64,000 nt of DNA from Bedellia somnulentella (GCA_963576735.1 OY755198.1:8246001-8310000); one strand, 5' to 3'; counted from the stretch's first letter, positions 33,516 to 45,046 are shown. Translations and numbers: made by a program. The notes: generated by a model not told the origin, from the letters alone.

Positions 33516-35826
33516 TTTGTGGATGGAATGGAATTTTGTGATAGTGGATGAAAGGCTAAGAGCAAAGGTTGTTGACACCAGAGTCCATAGGGGCATTAAC
33601 ATTGGCACAGATCACTTTCTCGTTATATCACGATTTAGGGGTCTGTGCACGCGTTGGCGTCACAGGCCTAAAGTGTCAACAACGGATTTTGCGAGAATAA
33701 AAGTGGAGAAATTGGAAGGGGATGAAAATATTAGAGATGAATATATGAAGAAATTAGACGACAGGCTAAGTTGCGTGGAGATGAAGGATGAATTGGAAAT
33801 AGAAGAAGTATGGGATGTGCTCAAATTGTCAATGGTTGAATGTGCGACGGAAGTATGTGGATTGAGTAAAAGAACAAATAGACCACCAACAAGTTGGTGG
33901 GATAAAGATGTGAAAGAGGCAGTTGGAGATAAGAAGAAAGCTTGGTTAGATTTATTAGCGATTAAAGCTAGTAAACGAATGGATGCGAGAGTAACAGATG
34001 ATGTAGTGAAGAATAGTAAGGATGAATATAAGAGAGTTAAGAATGAGGTTAAGAAGAAAATAGAAAAGAAAAAGCGTGATCTGATAGAATGGTGTGAGAG
34101 GAAACTCTCTGATAATTTCCGGAATAACCAAAAGTTGTTCTGGAAATATATCCGGAAAGAAATGGGAGTTTCCCAAAACACGAGAGTGAATGTTGTGAGA
34201 GATGAACAGGGTGAATTGGCGACGGATGAAAGTAGCATAAGACGAGTATGGAAGAACTATTTTGAGGGACTCTTTGAAAAAGAGGATACATCCATTTCTT
34301 CGCCAATCGGCAGTAATGTTGATTGGAACGACGTTATGGGTGACTTTAGTGACAGTGAGATCAGTATGGAAGAAATAATGAAAGCAATGAAAAGTATGAA
34401 ACTAGGGAAAGCGGCAGGGTATGACAGGATAAACACTGAAATGCTGAGGGCTGGTAAAGGGGTGGCGGCTTCCTGGTTGTACTTCCTTTTCCAAAAATGC
34501 TGGTCGAGTGGCAAAGTGCCACAAGACTGGTGCAAAGCGGTAATTGTGCCTTTATATAAAGGAAAGGGGTCACACCAGGAGGCTAGAAACTACCGTGGAA
34601 TTAGCCTACTCAGCATTGTCGGTAAATTGTATGCAAAGGTTTTGATTGAAAGAGTGATGAATGAAACGGAAGATAAAATTTGGGATTTTATTTTTATTTT
34701 ATTTATTTTATTTATTGATTTATGGCAGTATGATAGGGTGGTAAGAAAGTGTTTATGGGAGGTGTTATCCAAGTTCGGTTTGGGGAGTCGACTACGTGCA
34801 CTGGTATCACTCTATGAGGATGCCAGTGCATGTGTGAGAGTAAACGGGGAAAATACTGACTGGTTCGGGATCTCTCGGGGTGTCCGACAGGGTTGTGTAG
34901 CTTCCCCGCGGCTCTTCAGTTTGTTCATGGATGACTGTTTAACAGAGTTGCGTGAAAGTGATTATGGATTGAGAATGGGTGGATTCATCATTAAATGCCT
35001 CTTATATGCCGACGATCAAGTGCTACTTGCATCATCGGTGGAAGAGCTGCAAGAGATGATGAATATTGCATGTGCGTCTTTTGAAAAAAAGGGAATGAGG
35101 GTGAATGTGGATAAAACAAAAACTATGGTTTTTGAGAGAAAGGTGAACATGACCGAATGCGTGATTGAGATGAATGGTAAGAAAGTGGAACAAGTGAAAG
35201 AGTTTGTATATTTGGGAAGTTTGTTTACTAGGGATGAAAAGTGTGATGAAGATATCGAGAGAAGAGTGAAAAAGGGTAATGCGGTAAATGGAGCACTGGA
35301 TAGTCTAATGTCTAGTCAGTCGGTGTCTGCAAAGGCCCGAATGGCTGTGCATGATGCTGTCCTCGTTCCTACGCTTATGTATGGCAGTGAATGTTGGGTG
35401 TGGCAGAAGAAGCATGAAAGTAGAGTGAATGCAGTAGAAATGAGATCCCTCAGAAAAGTGTGTAATGTAAGGTTATGTGATCGTGTGAGGAATGATATTG
35501 TAAGAAAGATAGATAAAGGAATGTTGAGATGGTTTGGGCACATAGAGAGGATGTATGACAGTAAATTGGCGAAAGAGATATATAGAGCCAATGTGGAAGG
35601 TAATGTTAGTAGAGGACGACCTCGGAGGACACATTTGGATCAAATAGAAAATGTGCTCAAAAAGGCAGGTGTCCGCAGTATGAAGAATAAAAGAGCATGT
35701 ATGAAAAGATTGATGGATGCAAGCGAAGCCAGAGAGGTTTGCCAGGATCGTACAAAGTGGCGATCGATAGTCTCTGCCTACCCCAATGGGAACTAAGGGC
35801 GTGAGAATATGTATGTATGTATGTAT
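33516..35826 (+). mobile_element. RTE-like LINE, 5'-truncated and internally deleted
   Basis: Direct repeats GGAATCTACACG at 33504-33515 and 35827-35838 flank it exactly. The 3' end is TACCCCAATGGGAACTAAGG, GCGTGAG and (TATG)n. It begins within the endonuclease domain. The clade is judged from RT motifs and the simple-repeat tail and is not certain. Confidence 0.85.
33530..35796 (+). pseudogene. RTE-like LINE ORF: endonuclease end and reverse transcriptase
   Basis: INIGTDHFLVISRF is the end of the APE endonuclease (the SDH-like motif is TDH). The RT follows: AAGYDRINTEML, YRGISLLSIVGKLYAKVL, SRGVRQGCVASPRLFSLFMD, CLLYADDQVLLASS (catalytic ADD), NVDKTKTMVFER and FVYLGSLFT, then RWFGHIERM and GRPRRTHLDQIE at the C terminus. 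Around 34680-34730 about 30-40 residues with the first RT Asp are missing and replaced by T-rich filler (DFIFILFILFIDLWQ), so the enzyme must be dead although the frame stays open. The C-terminal tail matches 9302-9547. Confidence 0.85.
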
Positions 35827-35838
35827 GGAATCTACACG

Positions 35839-36370
35839 TAACCCAATCCAGGAATACTTACTAACCACTGTGACATACGGAACGAAAGCAGCTCCTTATT
35901 TAGCTATGCGAACCTTGCCACAACTAGCTAAAGACAACGCTTAGAAATATCCACTCGCAGCGACAGCATTAGACAACAATTTCTACATGGATGATCTACT
36001 TAGTGGTGAAAACACTATCGAAGCTACAAAAGAACTCCAATACCAGCTAATTGAGATATTGAACGTGAACTTACGTGAATGGTCAGCAAATAAATCCAGA
36101 GCTATTGAAAGATTTATCTTCAGATCAACTTGACAAGCCATTCGATTTTAAATGTTCAGAGTCTCGTAAAACACTCGGTCTAACATGGATACCCACATCC
36201 GATTCTTTTGTATTTATAAACAAAATAGAGCACGCCGAGTCATGTAATACAAAACGCCAGCTACTTTCAGAAATATCTAAAATACTCGACGCGTTGGGGT
36301 GGCTCTTACCACTAACGGTTCGAGCGAAGCTACTTTTCCAAAACACATGGGTTTCCTGCGTAGGATAGGA
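35839..36370 (+). pseudogene. BEL/Pao 2 reverse transcriptase, C-terminal part
   Basis: The reading continues TVTYGTKAAPYLAMRTL, NNFYMDDLLSG (the catalytic YMDD-type motif) and, from 36075 in another frame, FKCSESRKTLGLTWIPTSD. Stops at about 35943 and a frame change near 36080 break it. Confidence 0.8.
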
Positions 36371-36479
36371 TGATCCTATTCCGAAAGATATCAAAAACGA
36401 ATGGGTACAGCTGCGAAATGACCTTTAATATGTAAACCAGTTCAATATACCGAGGTACTTAGGTGACACACAAAAGTCA

Positions 36480-36960
36480 TTCCAACTACATGGTTATAGC
36501 GACGCGTCGGAAAAATGTTTCGCTTGTTCCGTGTACCTAGTATCGAAAAACGATAAGGGCGAGTGCACAAGACAGCTCGTTGCAGCTAAAACAAAACTAG
36601 CGCCATTAAAGAAGAAAATCTCACTGCCTCTCCTTGAACTGTGTGGCAGTGAGATTGCTTTACTTATAGCTCAGCTTTTACTAATAATAAAAACATCTTT
36701 ATTAAGTACGAATTATGATGTATACGCATGGACTGACTCTACAGTGGTTTCGGGTTGGCTTCATGGTGACATATCTCGATGGAAGCAATTCGTCGCGAAT
36801 CGAGTACAACAAATAACTGAAATTGTATCAGCATCGATCTGAGGACGACGCAGCTGACTGTGCCACTAGAGGACTTACTATTAATAAGCTTCAAAACAAC
36901 ACGCTCTGGTGGAACGGGCCGGAATCATTGTCTAAATTTGGAACAGACAATATCAAGAAA
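36480..36960 (+). pseudogene. BEL/Pao 2 RNase H
   Basis: LHGYSDASEKCFACSVYL gives the first Asp, LPLLELCGSEIALL the Glu region and YAWTDSTVVSGWLHGD the next Asp. DDAADCATRGLT follows after a frameshift near 36835. Confidence 0.8.
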
Positions 36961-37129
36961 GAAATAATGATTTACCAACACTTGAAAAAAAATATGTCAA
37001 AGTAGACTCAACTTTACATCAACCTAGCTCTTCATTTATAAATGAATTATTAAAAAATAACAGCTCAATTACTCGCACTGTGAAGGTAGTTGCATGGGTA
37101 TCACGTTTCGCGGCAGCATTATGACGTTA

Positions 37130-38250
37130 ACACATGGGACATGATACAGTTCTATCTACTTCAGAAATAAACAAAGCATATGAAATTATTATTAAGCACG
37201 TGCAAATGATAGACTTTGAAAAGGACTTGGATAAAGTGAAAACCAAAGGATATCCTTGTTCTAACAGCCCTTTAGCGAACTTATCTCCCTATTTGGATGA
37301 AAACGGGATATTGAGAGTGGGTGGCCGTATTGGTCATTCAGCAGTAAGCAGCTCAGCTAAACATCCAATAATCTTGTCGAGTCACAGCCGTTTTACTGAA
37401 TTACTTATCAATCAAGCTCATATTATAACTTTACACGGCGGACCAAGACTTACCCTATCCTATTTAGGTGAAAAGTACTGGATTCTAAGCGGCATGCGAA
37501 TAGTCAAAGGACAATTTCGTAAATGTATAAAATGCCGTCGTTTCGTCGTTGGTGGCAAAGAAACACCACATCAGATCATGGCTGACTTACCACAAGCCAT
37601 AGTGACGCCCTCACGTCCATTCACGCATACTGGCGTGGATTTTACTGGATACGTAGATCTTAAAGCCAGCAAGGGCAGGGGAGTTAAAACAAACAAAGGT
37701 TACGTGACTGTGTTCGTCTGCCTAGCAACCAAGGCAGTTTACCTTTCTTCAACAGATAGAAGCGTGTTTAAACTTGCGCCCTTTGTTTCCTCTGACTGAG
37801 AATCCTGCGGATACCTACCTTACCCCAGGACATTTCTTAATAGGAGACTCTTTACTAACACGACCTCAGACTGACCCAGATGACATCAACTCACGAGCAC
37901 GTTGGCAACTTCTACAAAGCATGAACAAGCACTTTTGGAAGCTATGGTCAACGGATTATCTGCAACATCTTCAAACTCGTTCTAAATGGAGAACACCCAC
38001 AAAAAACCTCGAACTAAACAACATCGTTATCATAAAAGACGAGAACATACGTCCAGGTAAATGGGCACTCGGCAGAGTTGTAGACATTCACCCTGGAAGC
38101 GACGGATACGTTAGGGTGGTATCTGTCAAAACTGAATCGAATATCATCAAGCGACCAGTAACGAAGCTTATACTGTTACCGATTGAATCGACAGTAGTGG
38201 TGAGTAGCTCAGGAGCGAGCCGTTCAAAAGAGCTAGTTCACCTATTCTAG
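37130..38250 (+). pseudogene. BEL/Pao 2 integrase and C-terminal domain
   Basis: RVGGRIGHSAVSSSAKHPII, FTELLINQAH-ITLHGG and FRKCIKCRRFV make up the H2C2 zinc region. FTHTGVDFTGYVDLK and GYVTVFVCLATKAVYL carry the first catalytic Asp and core strand. At about 37770 most of the core is deleted, and the frame continues at 37774-38250 (YLTPGHFLIGDSLL, RSKWRTPTKNLELNN, GKWALGRVVD) as the BEL C-terminal domain. Confidence 0.8.
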
Positions 38251-38992
38251 CGTCATATATATCTCGCTCAGCTTGATTTCAATTATATCAGTAGTTCATT
38301 TAGCTCACTAGCTCTTTTCGTTCGAGCGACTCAGAGCGTGTCGATTCAATAGAAAGAGAGGTAGAAACTAGAAAGAGACACATACATTACTCTCGCGCGG
38401 AGCGAGTTGATTCGGTAAATTGATACGTTATTTATTCTATAAGGAAAAGTAGAAATAGAAAATAGCGAATAGCGTTGGATGACTGTTTCATAGATATGAT
38501 ATTTATAATATATAGATATTTACAATCGCTTCCATTGCTAAATATTTATTAATACTACTAAAATTATTTAATTAGTTTTTTCGCGTCATTTTTTAGTTAC
38601 CGTACGAAATCCGAGTACGAACAGCTGCAAGCTCGATACGTAGTTCTTTTCGTAGTATCAACTCAAAAGATTCATTTGAGCTAGTCTGATCAGTGAACGT
38701 TTTAGGGTCTCGCTCGTGAGCCGTCGTTCATATGAATCACACTGAGCTAAATGAGCCGTTGAGCTAAATGAGTGAGATAGTTCAGTACATGATAAAGATA
38801 CATATCGCTCTTTTCTTTTCAGTGAGCTAGATCTCTCATGCCTGATCGACAGAAATAGATGATACCAATCAGAAAACTTCACCGCCTATAAACTCAAACA
38901 GAAGCGCACAGGGAAGCAAGCGTAAAACATTTAAAAACTTTTTCACCGTTGTTCTTTTACTATTTTCAATGATTATACCTTTCACTGCACAG
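38251..38992. other. region between BEL/Pao 2 and host exons
   Basis: It contains many GAGCTA/TAGCTC words (38260-38340 and 38700-38840) and may include a decayed LTR of BEL/Pao 2. I cannot delimit LTR ends. The last 40 bp are a pyrimidine-rich splice acceptor (TTCACTGCACAG, ending 38992). Confidence 0.35.
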
Positions 38993-39843
38993 CAAAACGT
39001 CTCTAATTTCAGTACCGCTTTATTAAAACCAAGTATGAAGAAAAAAGCGGATATAATACTTGAACAGTTAAATAAAAGAAAAAGGGAAACTCAGGTAAGT
39101 ACATCCATAAATTGTGCATTAACGCAGGCTTTCTTTGTATTTTGGAAGCCAGTTTCCAGTAATTATTTTATCTTTTAATATTATACAGATAGACACACAA
39201 ACCGAAAATTATAAAGAGGATAAGGTTGTGTAAAGCGACATGATAGTCCAGTGGGTAGAACACCCGCCCGAAAAACAGAAGGGCGTGAGTTCCAATCCTG
39301 GGACGGGCCTACACCAATTTGTCTTTTCTAAAGTCATATGTGTGGTTAATTTATCATGGTTGCTAACGGTGAGGGAAAAACATCGTGAGGAAACCCACAT
39401 GGCTGAGTTGTACTTAGTCATGTGACAGTGTATTCGTACAAAACGGCGATAGGCCTGCCCCCTATCACGTGAGTACACTGTCTAAGCAAAACGTGGGTAC
39501 CTTCTCTGGAAACTAGATGGCGCTTGCCATGTGAGTTCAGGAGTATTGGTACCTCTGCCAACCCCTTCGGGGATAAACGGCGTGAACGTTTTGATAAGGT
39601 TATGCCAATATGCGATATGAGTGAAGATAAACAAAAACGGAGGGTTAGCTGGGTAAGTTTGTTTATAATTATTAAACCGAACTATGATAGGTATTTAAAT
39701 ACCAGATACTTGCCAGAATCGTAACTTACCAAATTTTACACGTTTTACAGGAGGTCATAGAAAGTGAAACTGTAAGTCCCCCATCAAGTCCAATGGTGGT
39801 CGAAGATACACCACATAAAAGTGTACATTATTGTATAAGGAAG
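38993..39843 (+). pseudogene. three internal exons of an unrecognised host gene, middle exon split by a SINE
   Basis: Exon A 38993-39094 (acceptor TGCACAG, donor GTAAGT) encodes 34 codons including SMKKKADIILEQLNKRKRE. Exon B starts at 39189 after TTATACAG and ends at 39652 before GTAAGT; a SINE splits it at 39228-39592, and the two halves (13 and 17 codons, including DKQKRRVSW) join in frame when one copy of the 9-bp duplication is removed. Exon C 39751-39843 follows TTTTACAG and encodes 31 codons (EVIESETVSPPSSPM). All junctions are phase 0, strong support for a real gene. The protein family is unknown to me; KRRVSW resembles an RVxF-type phosphatase-docking motif. With the SINE retained the frame stops two codons into it. 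Confidence 0.65.
39228..39592 (+). repeat. tRNA-derived SINE inserted in an exon
   Basis: The 9-bp duplication GATAAGGTT flanks it (39219-39227 and 39593-39601). The head CGACATGATAGTCCAGTGGG and B box GAGTTCCAATCCTGG are tRNA-like. The 3' end is CCTCTGCCAACCCCTTCGGG then GATAAACGGCGTGAACG. It is the same family as 10502-10842. Confidence 0.85.
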
Positions 39844-39874
39844 GTACCTACTCATTCTCAATAAATAATTATAG

Positions 39875-40164
39875 TGTTAGCGACCCGCTCATGTGTTTTG
39901 CTAAATAATTCCGTTAACACAATGTCAGTTAACTATAACATAGGTAGTTTTAGAATTTAAGAAAATATGTAACGGTAACTGTGGTAATGCAATCTGATTG
40001 GTTGATTTGGCGGCGCTGTGACGCAGTCAGTCGGCCCTTACTATCCGCGATATGCGCACGCGCTCTGTTTGTTTGTGTAAAATCCTTCGTGTTTTGCCGA
40101 AATATGAGCTGTTAAAGTTCTACTTGTGTTCACCATTTCATCCCGCGACGTCTGATCCCTAACA
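39875..40164 (+). repeat. 5' LTR of BEL/Pao 3
   Basis: 290 bp, starting TGTTAGCGACCCGC and ending CCCTAACA, i.e. TG...CA ends with a short TGTTAG/CTAACA inverted repeat. It is followed directly by the BEL-type leader. Confidence 0.75.
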
Positions 40165-40165
40165 A

Positions 40166-41785
40166 GTGGTCTTCGAGCCGGATCAACATATGTTCCACAC
40201 GCCGCCGAAAACCGTTATGGTGAGAACGCGAAGCATAATACGCAAAGAACGCGAGCAGTTAGAGAACAAAACAATGGAGGATAAAGCATCTCAGCTTTTA
40301 GCACAGCCATCAACCAGTTATCGTCAGCAGACCCCTGATGTGAACAGTGTGAAGTCGGAACCTAAGTTGCTACCCGGGCAAACGGCCGCCCGGCGCGCTG
40401 CCGCCGCCATTGTCCGAGCCGCCGCATCGAGCCGTTTCAAATAAATCGAGATCAAAATGTTCGACGTCGTCGTTTCTGCTGGCGCAGAGAAAGCGGTTAC
40501 AATTGGAGGCTGAACGAAAGAAAGCTGAAATAAGGATGCAACTGATAGATAAGGAACTAGAAGCCGATATAGCAGAATTAGAAGAGGAGAAGTTATACAG
40601 TCCACGAAGTAGTGATATTTGTACACGACGTGGTATTGAGAAGTGGATGGACCGCAGCGCGCAAGAGCTGGAGAAGCAGCCCGCCCCCGAAGATGGTATG
40701 AATACGGGTGAACTGCACCAGCCACCGGTTCCGACCGCTGGCACCTCCGATGGGACTATCCAGATGCTTGCAGCGGCAGTACAGAATTTGACAGCCGCCT
40801 CCGTCCACAACAAAGCGAATACCAACTTTTTGAGCCGTATTTGTACGCCACGAGATTTGCCAGAATATTCTGGAGATCCACTTGAATGGCTTCAGTTTAA
40901 GTAGGCGTATGAAGAATCGACCGAAGTGTGCAAATTCACCCCGAAGGAAAACTTATGGCGATTACGCAAGTGTCTGCGAGGATCTGCAAAAGAAACCGTT
41001 TCAGCTTTGCTATTGAGTGCTGCTTCACCTGATAGCATAATGGCTACGTTGGAGTTACGACACGTTGATCCGGAGTACATCATCAACAGGCTCGTGCAGG
41101 ATATCAAGAAGCTGCAGCCGATGTCGCAGGAGTACCAGAAAGACATTGTCAACTTTTCTGTGAAAGTGCAAAACTTTGTCGAATCCGTGAAAATAGTGGG
41201 ACGCGAGGAGCATGTGCAAGGACTAAGTATTGTTTCATTACTTATATCTAAACTTCCTACTGTGCTCGTTTCAAAGTGGTCAGACTATAGTTATCCACTA
41301 ATTAAAGCCGGTACAAAGTCGCGCTTAAGTATTATGTCCGAATTTCTCAACACGGAAGCAGTGAAGATCGCCACCACGGCTAATATTTATCTACAGAGTT
41401 ATCGCACCGATCAACATAAATATAAACAACACGATAGCATCGTTCGCCCGCAAGCTATTTTACTACAAACCGAACAACGACGCACAGATGGTCATAGTGA
41501 TAAGTGTCGTTTTTGTAAACAACAAAGTCATAAACTGCCAGATTGTAAACAATTCAAGAGAGCGTTACGTAAGGTACGCTGGCAGTTTGTTAAACGCAAC
41601 GGTATTTGTTATAAGTGCTTAGAATCCCGTCACGATAGAGAGATATATGTCCAGCGCCAGCGTGCGATAAGGATGACTGCGGCGGAGCGCACCACAGACT
41701 GCTGTACTTCAATAATAATAATACTAGCCCGCCTGAGCGCGATAGCGAGGCGGCGGCGGCGGCGGCGCAGCGCGCGAAGCAATCA
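40166..41785 (+). pseudogene. BEL/Pao 3 gag
   Basis: From 40166 the frame gives an N-terminal leader, and after a frameshift near 40420 a charged coiled-coil segment (FLLAQRKRLQLEAERKKAE). RICTPRDLPEYSGDPLEWLQ then meets a TAG (about 40902), and the same frame continues KFTPKENLWRLRKCLRGSAK to a CCHC pair (CRFCKQQSHKLPDC and CYKCLESRHD). The segment ends in an alanine-coding GCG run at about 41745-41770, next to the ISL2EU-like sequence. It is inactive because of the stop and frameshift. Confidence 0.8.
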
Positions 41786-41789
41786 GAGA

Positions 41790-43237
41790 TCTTAGAGCTA
41801 CAGTTGAAAAATCTGTACAAGCACATGTGCATTACAGGAGCAAGGCAGTGCAAACAAAATGCCACAGTCAAGATATTTCCACCTCACCTTGCAAAATATC
41901 TACAGTATCTAGGTTTACTTCACCATTTAAGATTACTCAGTGCCACCTCCGACCATCATGTTCTGGTTCTGTAAAAAATGTGAAGAAAAGTAGCTTCCGG
42001 GAAGATGAAAAGTCAGATAGTGATGTTTCATGTTTCGACACTATTTCAAGTAGTCAATCATCAACTTTTAAACCCACATCATCAGCTACGATTACTGACT
42101 CTGAAAGCAATATATCAGATACAAATGAAAATGTACAGCAACTGATGTCCCTCAAAAACACCTTATGTTTTATACAAAAAAAAACATTAATGTATGTTGG
42201 TATTCCAAGAGATTGTTATTTTATTATTCAGGTTTTACATAAACACACCAATATAAAAATTGAGCACATTTTACTTTGCCTCATGAAAATTAGACAGAAC
42301 CGAACATTTTCAGAATTACCAGATAGTTTTGGATTATCATTGTCATATCGCTGCTTTCATATTATAGGGGCACATCTATAAAAATTGAGATTTCAAGTTT
42401 GAATAATATATGGACATTTCCTGCTTAATGGACATACACTTATAAAGTTATATGATTTTGTTATTATTCGTTTAATTTATTTATGACCGATTTTGTGAAA
42501 ATACAGAGGCTCAAAACTCTTTAAACGCATTTTCCCAACAATCATGTTTTTTGAATTGTGCCCCTATAATATGAAAGCAACGATATGCTAGCAAAATATT
42601 TTCAACCAACATCCCAATTCTATCTAGTTTTTTAAAACCATTTATAGTCAAGATAAATAAACAATTAATAAGACGGAATCTTCCCATAGCATTTAGACAT
42701 AACTATTACAATGTCACCTGCATCATTGATTGTTTAGAAATTGATATCCATAAACCATCAAAAGCCCTCCATCAAGCTTTAACATGGTCAGACTATAAAA
42801 AAGGGAATACTGTGAAATATTTAATATCCTGTACTCCTAATGGTCTGGTGAATTTTGTTTCCCAAGGGTTCAGTGGCAGAACAAGTGATGTTACAATAGT
42901 AGAATACTGTGACTTTTAAAATGGACTGGAACAGGGTAGTTTTATCCTAGCTGATAGAGGGTTTAAACATCTCGAACAGCTCCTTAATGAAAAGGGTATA
43001 AAGTTATTAAGGCCACCCAGTGTTAGCGGAGGTGAAAAACTAACAAAAGCTCAAGTGCGACAAACAAAGATAATTGCTAGTTTGCGCATTCATATTGAAC
43101 GTGTTATAAGGCGTGTCAGAGAGTTTCACATGTTGAAGCAACATTCGGTGATAAATTCCAATATACTTCGTGTACTAGACCATGTCATAATTATTGCATG
43201 TGCTTTAATAAACTTGCAGGATTCTCTAATAAAATAA
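41790..43237 (+). pseudogene. ISL2EU-like DDE_Tnp_4 transposase, broken
   Basis: The frame runs from about 41790 (RSKAVQTKC, a serine-rich linker, then IPRDCYFIIQVLHKHTNIK) to 42345, where a 236-bp MITE interrupts it, and resumes at 42586. DDE signatures are CIIDCLEIDIHKPSK (first Asp), ILADRGFKHLEQLL (second Asp) and RIHIERVIRRVREF (Glu). A TAA at 42917-42919 (after EYCDF) is a further nonsense codon. The N-terminal start is not defined. The protein would cut and paste the element. Apart from these two lesions the frame is open. Confidence 0.8.
42348..42583. mobile_element. 236-bp MITE with TA duplication inside the transposase gene
   Basis: TCGCTGCTTTCATATTATAG at 42348 is mirrored by CTATAATATGAAAGCAACGA ending 42583, with about 28-bp arms. 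TA flanks both sides (42346-42347, 42584-42585). Mariner-like or pogo-like by its TA target. No coding capacity. Confidence 0.85.
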
Positions 43238-43305
43238 TTGTTTTTCTTTTAGTATAATGTGTTTGTATTAATAAATCAATAATAAAGATAAAATGTTTTA
43301 TTTAT

Positions 43306-44784
43306 TTAATCACATATGGTACTACGGAACAGAATAGGGAAAATGTTAGACTTCCAAAAACAAGTTAATTTTTGTATTAAGTCAATAACGTAATTATGGT
43401 CATAATCAACCAAAATTATCTCAATATTTTTTGATTTTTCAAAGTCACTATCCGCAACACAAAAATAACCCTTTTTCATGCCAGTGGCATACATTTGAAG
43501 TTGCATCTGTGCTTTACATTTTTCAGAAATTACTCCATTTTTTATATAATTGTCTTTAGATTTGGCCTTGACAGGGCATTTTATTTCTATGATGGCATCT
43601 TTCATCAGACCATCAGGAGAGGCTGCAATCATAGGGTACTCCTGACAAACAAATAGAACACATGAAGAAATTTTTTTCTTTAGTTTTGCACTCACTGTTT
43701 TTAGGACAGATAACTCCAAATTCCTACCTCTTCTCATTGAAGCTGTGTCAGGTATTTTTGCACCCATAATGGTAGCTATTAATGAGCCATCTGTTGTTTG
43801 GCAGACACTAACTTCATGTGCTTTTGAAGCAGTAATGCGTCCATATCTTAGCTCGTACCACAAGCTGGACTTGTTTTGCTTCCTTGTTGCTTCTTCTATT
43901 TTAGTTATTGCTGCTTTATTAAATGCTGCTTTCATGGCCTCAATGAGCTGGTCCACATCACTTTTACACTCTTCATTTTGGGTCATAAAAAACTTATGCA
44001 GCGAGTACTGTGCAATACTGATATCGTGATGAATGTGCTGGTATTTAAGCAGCTCACAATTTTCAATTTTTCTCTTCTTTGCTTCTAAGATGAATTCCTC
44101 ATAGACAGCAGCAGAAGTTGGTCTTTGAGGTACTTCTCTTTTACATAATTGTTCCACAGTTAGATACTTAAGAGTTGTACCTACTCTAGATAAGGTGGAT
44201 TTTTTCCAATAACATTCAGTTGATGTACATGGAGGATCCTCGCTGCGACGATGCACCCACATTAAAAAAGCAACTGCATGCTTGCATCCTCCAGCCGAAC
44301 CAGCACAATCATGGCACTCGCAGCTAATTATTTCGCCTTTGTTTTCATTAACAGTCAATGTGACATTATAGGGTTTGCTCCTTACTTTGTGCTCAGGACA
44401 CATCTTGCACTTTACAGTGCATATCCCGTCTTGCCGTCTCAGTTGGACATAGCCGATGGCATCATCACCATACGATTGTCTTGCAGATCTGTAAAACAAA
44501 ACAAGGACCGTGACTAAAAGAGATTTAGTACATCATTGTTTATTCACAAGTGACCAAAGCAAGTTATAACATAACCTAATATACAATTTTGCAAAACTTG
44601 TACACAAAGTGCTAAATGCTTTATAGTTCTGATTATATAATTTCTTAGGTACTTACACAGCTGTTTTAACGTTTTTTAGTTCTGGAGCATAATAATCTGC
44701 GTTATTTTTGAAGAATAATGCGACCATAATCGCATCTACTTCGGGTAAGTTTCTGTTGTCGGCTTGCACAAAATGATCGTCCAT
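43306..44784 (-). CDS. SWIM zinc finger and YqaJ-type nuclease protein of ISL2EU-like element
   Basis: Two exons, 44784-44657 and 44488-43306, with GTAAGT donor and TTTACAG acceptor and matching phase give 436 aa. Exon 1 contains LPEVDAIMVALFFKNN. A SWIM motif CECHDCAGSAGGCKHAVAFL lies near residue 100. The C-terminal half is a YqaJ/lambda-exonuclease-like fold: LWYELRYGRITASKAHEV, RGRNLELSVL, AASPDGLM, IIEIKCPVKAKS (the E-x-K catalytic motif) and KAQMQLQMYATGMKKGYF. It probably acts as a 5'-3' exonuclease or recombinase accessory to transposition; that role is inferred from the family. No lesion is visible, unlike the neighbouring transposase. A partial inverted copy of its 5' end lies at 45244-45636. 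Confidence 0.85.
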
Positions 44785-45046
44785 GATGAAGTTAAAAGTA
44801 TTAATAATATCCCTGACTCAATAAAAAGATCTCAAAATAACTCGAGAACAAACAAATCACAAACAAATTTATGGTAAAACTAGGTAAATAGTAATAAATA
44901 CACACAACTTAACACAGGATATGGCGGCGTTTACTAGTGTGTGACGTCACCGGAGTTAGAACCAATCACAGGGCGTTCCTGTCGTTTAGAAATATTCAAA
45001 AATATTTAAATTTTCATACGCAAAATATGATAAAAATATGCATAAT
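44372..45046 (-). repeat. left arm of palindrome
   Basis: Contains exon 1, intron 1 and the start of exon 2 of the SWIM-YqaJ gene plus its upstream region. It is mirrored at 45142-45636 except for a stretch of about 165 bp (44810-44975) missing there. Confidence 0.85.

Larger units (their letters stand above)
29640..38250 (+). mobile_element. BEL/Pao LTR retrotransposon 2, degenerate, with two nested retroelements
   Basis: Gag, protease, RT, RNase H, integrase and the C-terminal domain follow in BEL/Pao order on the plus strand, broken by many stops. A Penelope-like element (31621-33127) and an RTE-like LINE (33516-35826) interrupt the RT region; each is flanked by clear target duplications, so the BEL reading can be followed across both. 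LTR limits could not be found. Confidence 0.8.
39875..41785 (+). mobile_element. BEL/Pao LTR retrotransposon 3, 5' part
   Basis: The LTR (39875-40164), a primer-binding-like leader AGTGGTCTTCGAGCCGG and a gag region are present. The element is then cut off near 41785 by the ISL2EU-like element. Protease, RT and 3' LTR are not found in the window. Confidence 0.8.

Noticed and set aside
33660..34573. Several minus-strand ORFs of 70-190 codons
   Set aside because: They lie antisense to the LINE reverse transcriptase and are shadows of its codon use.
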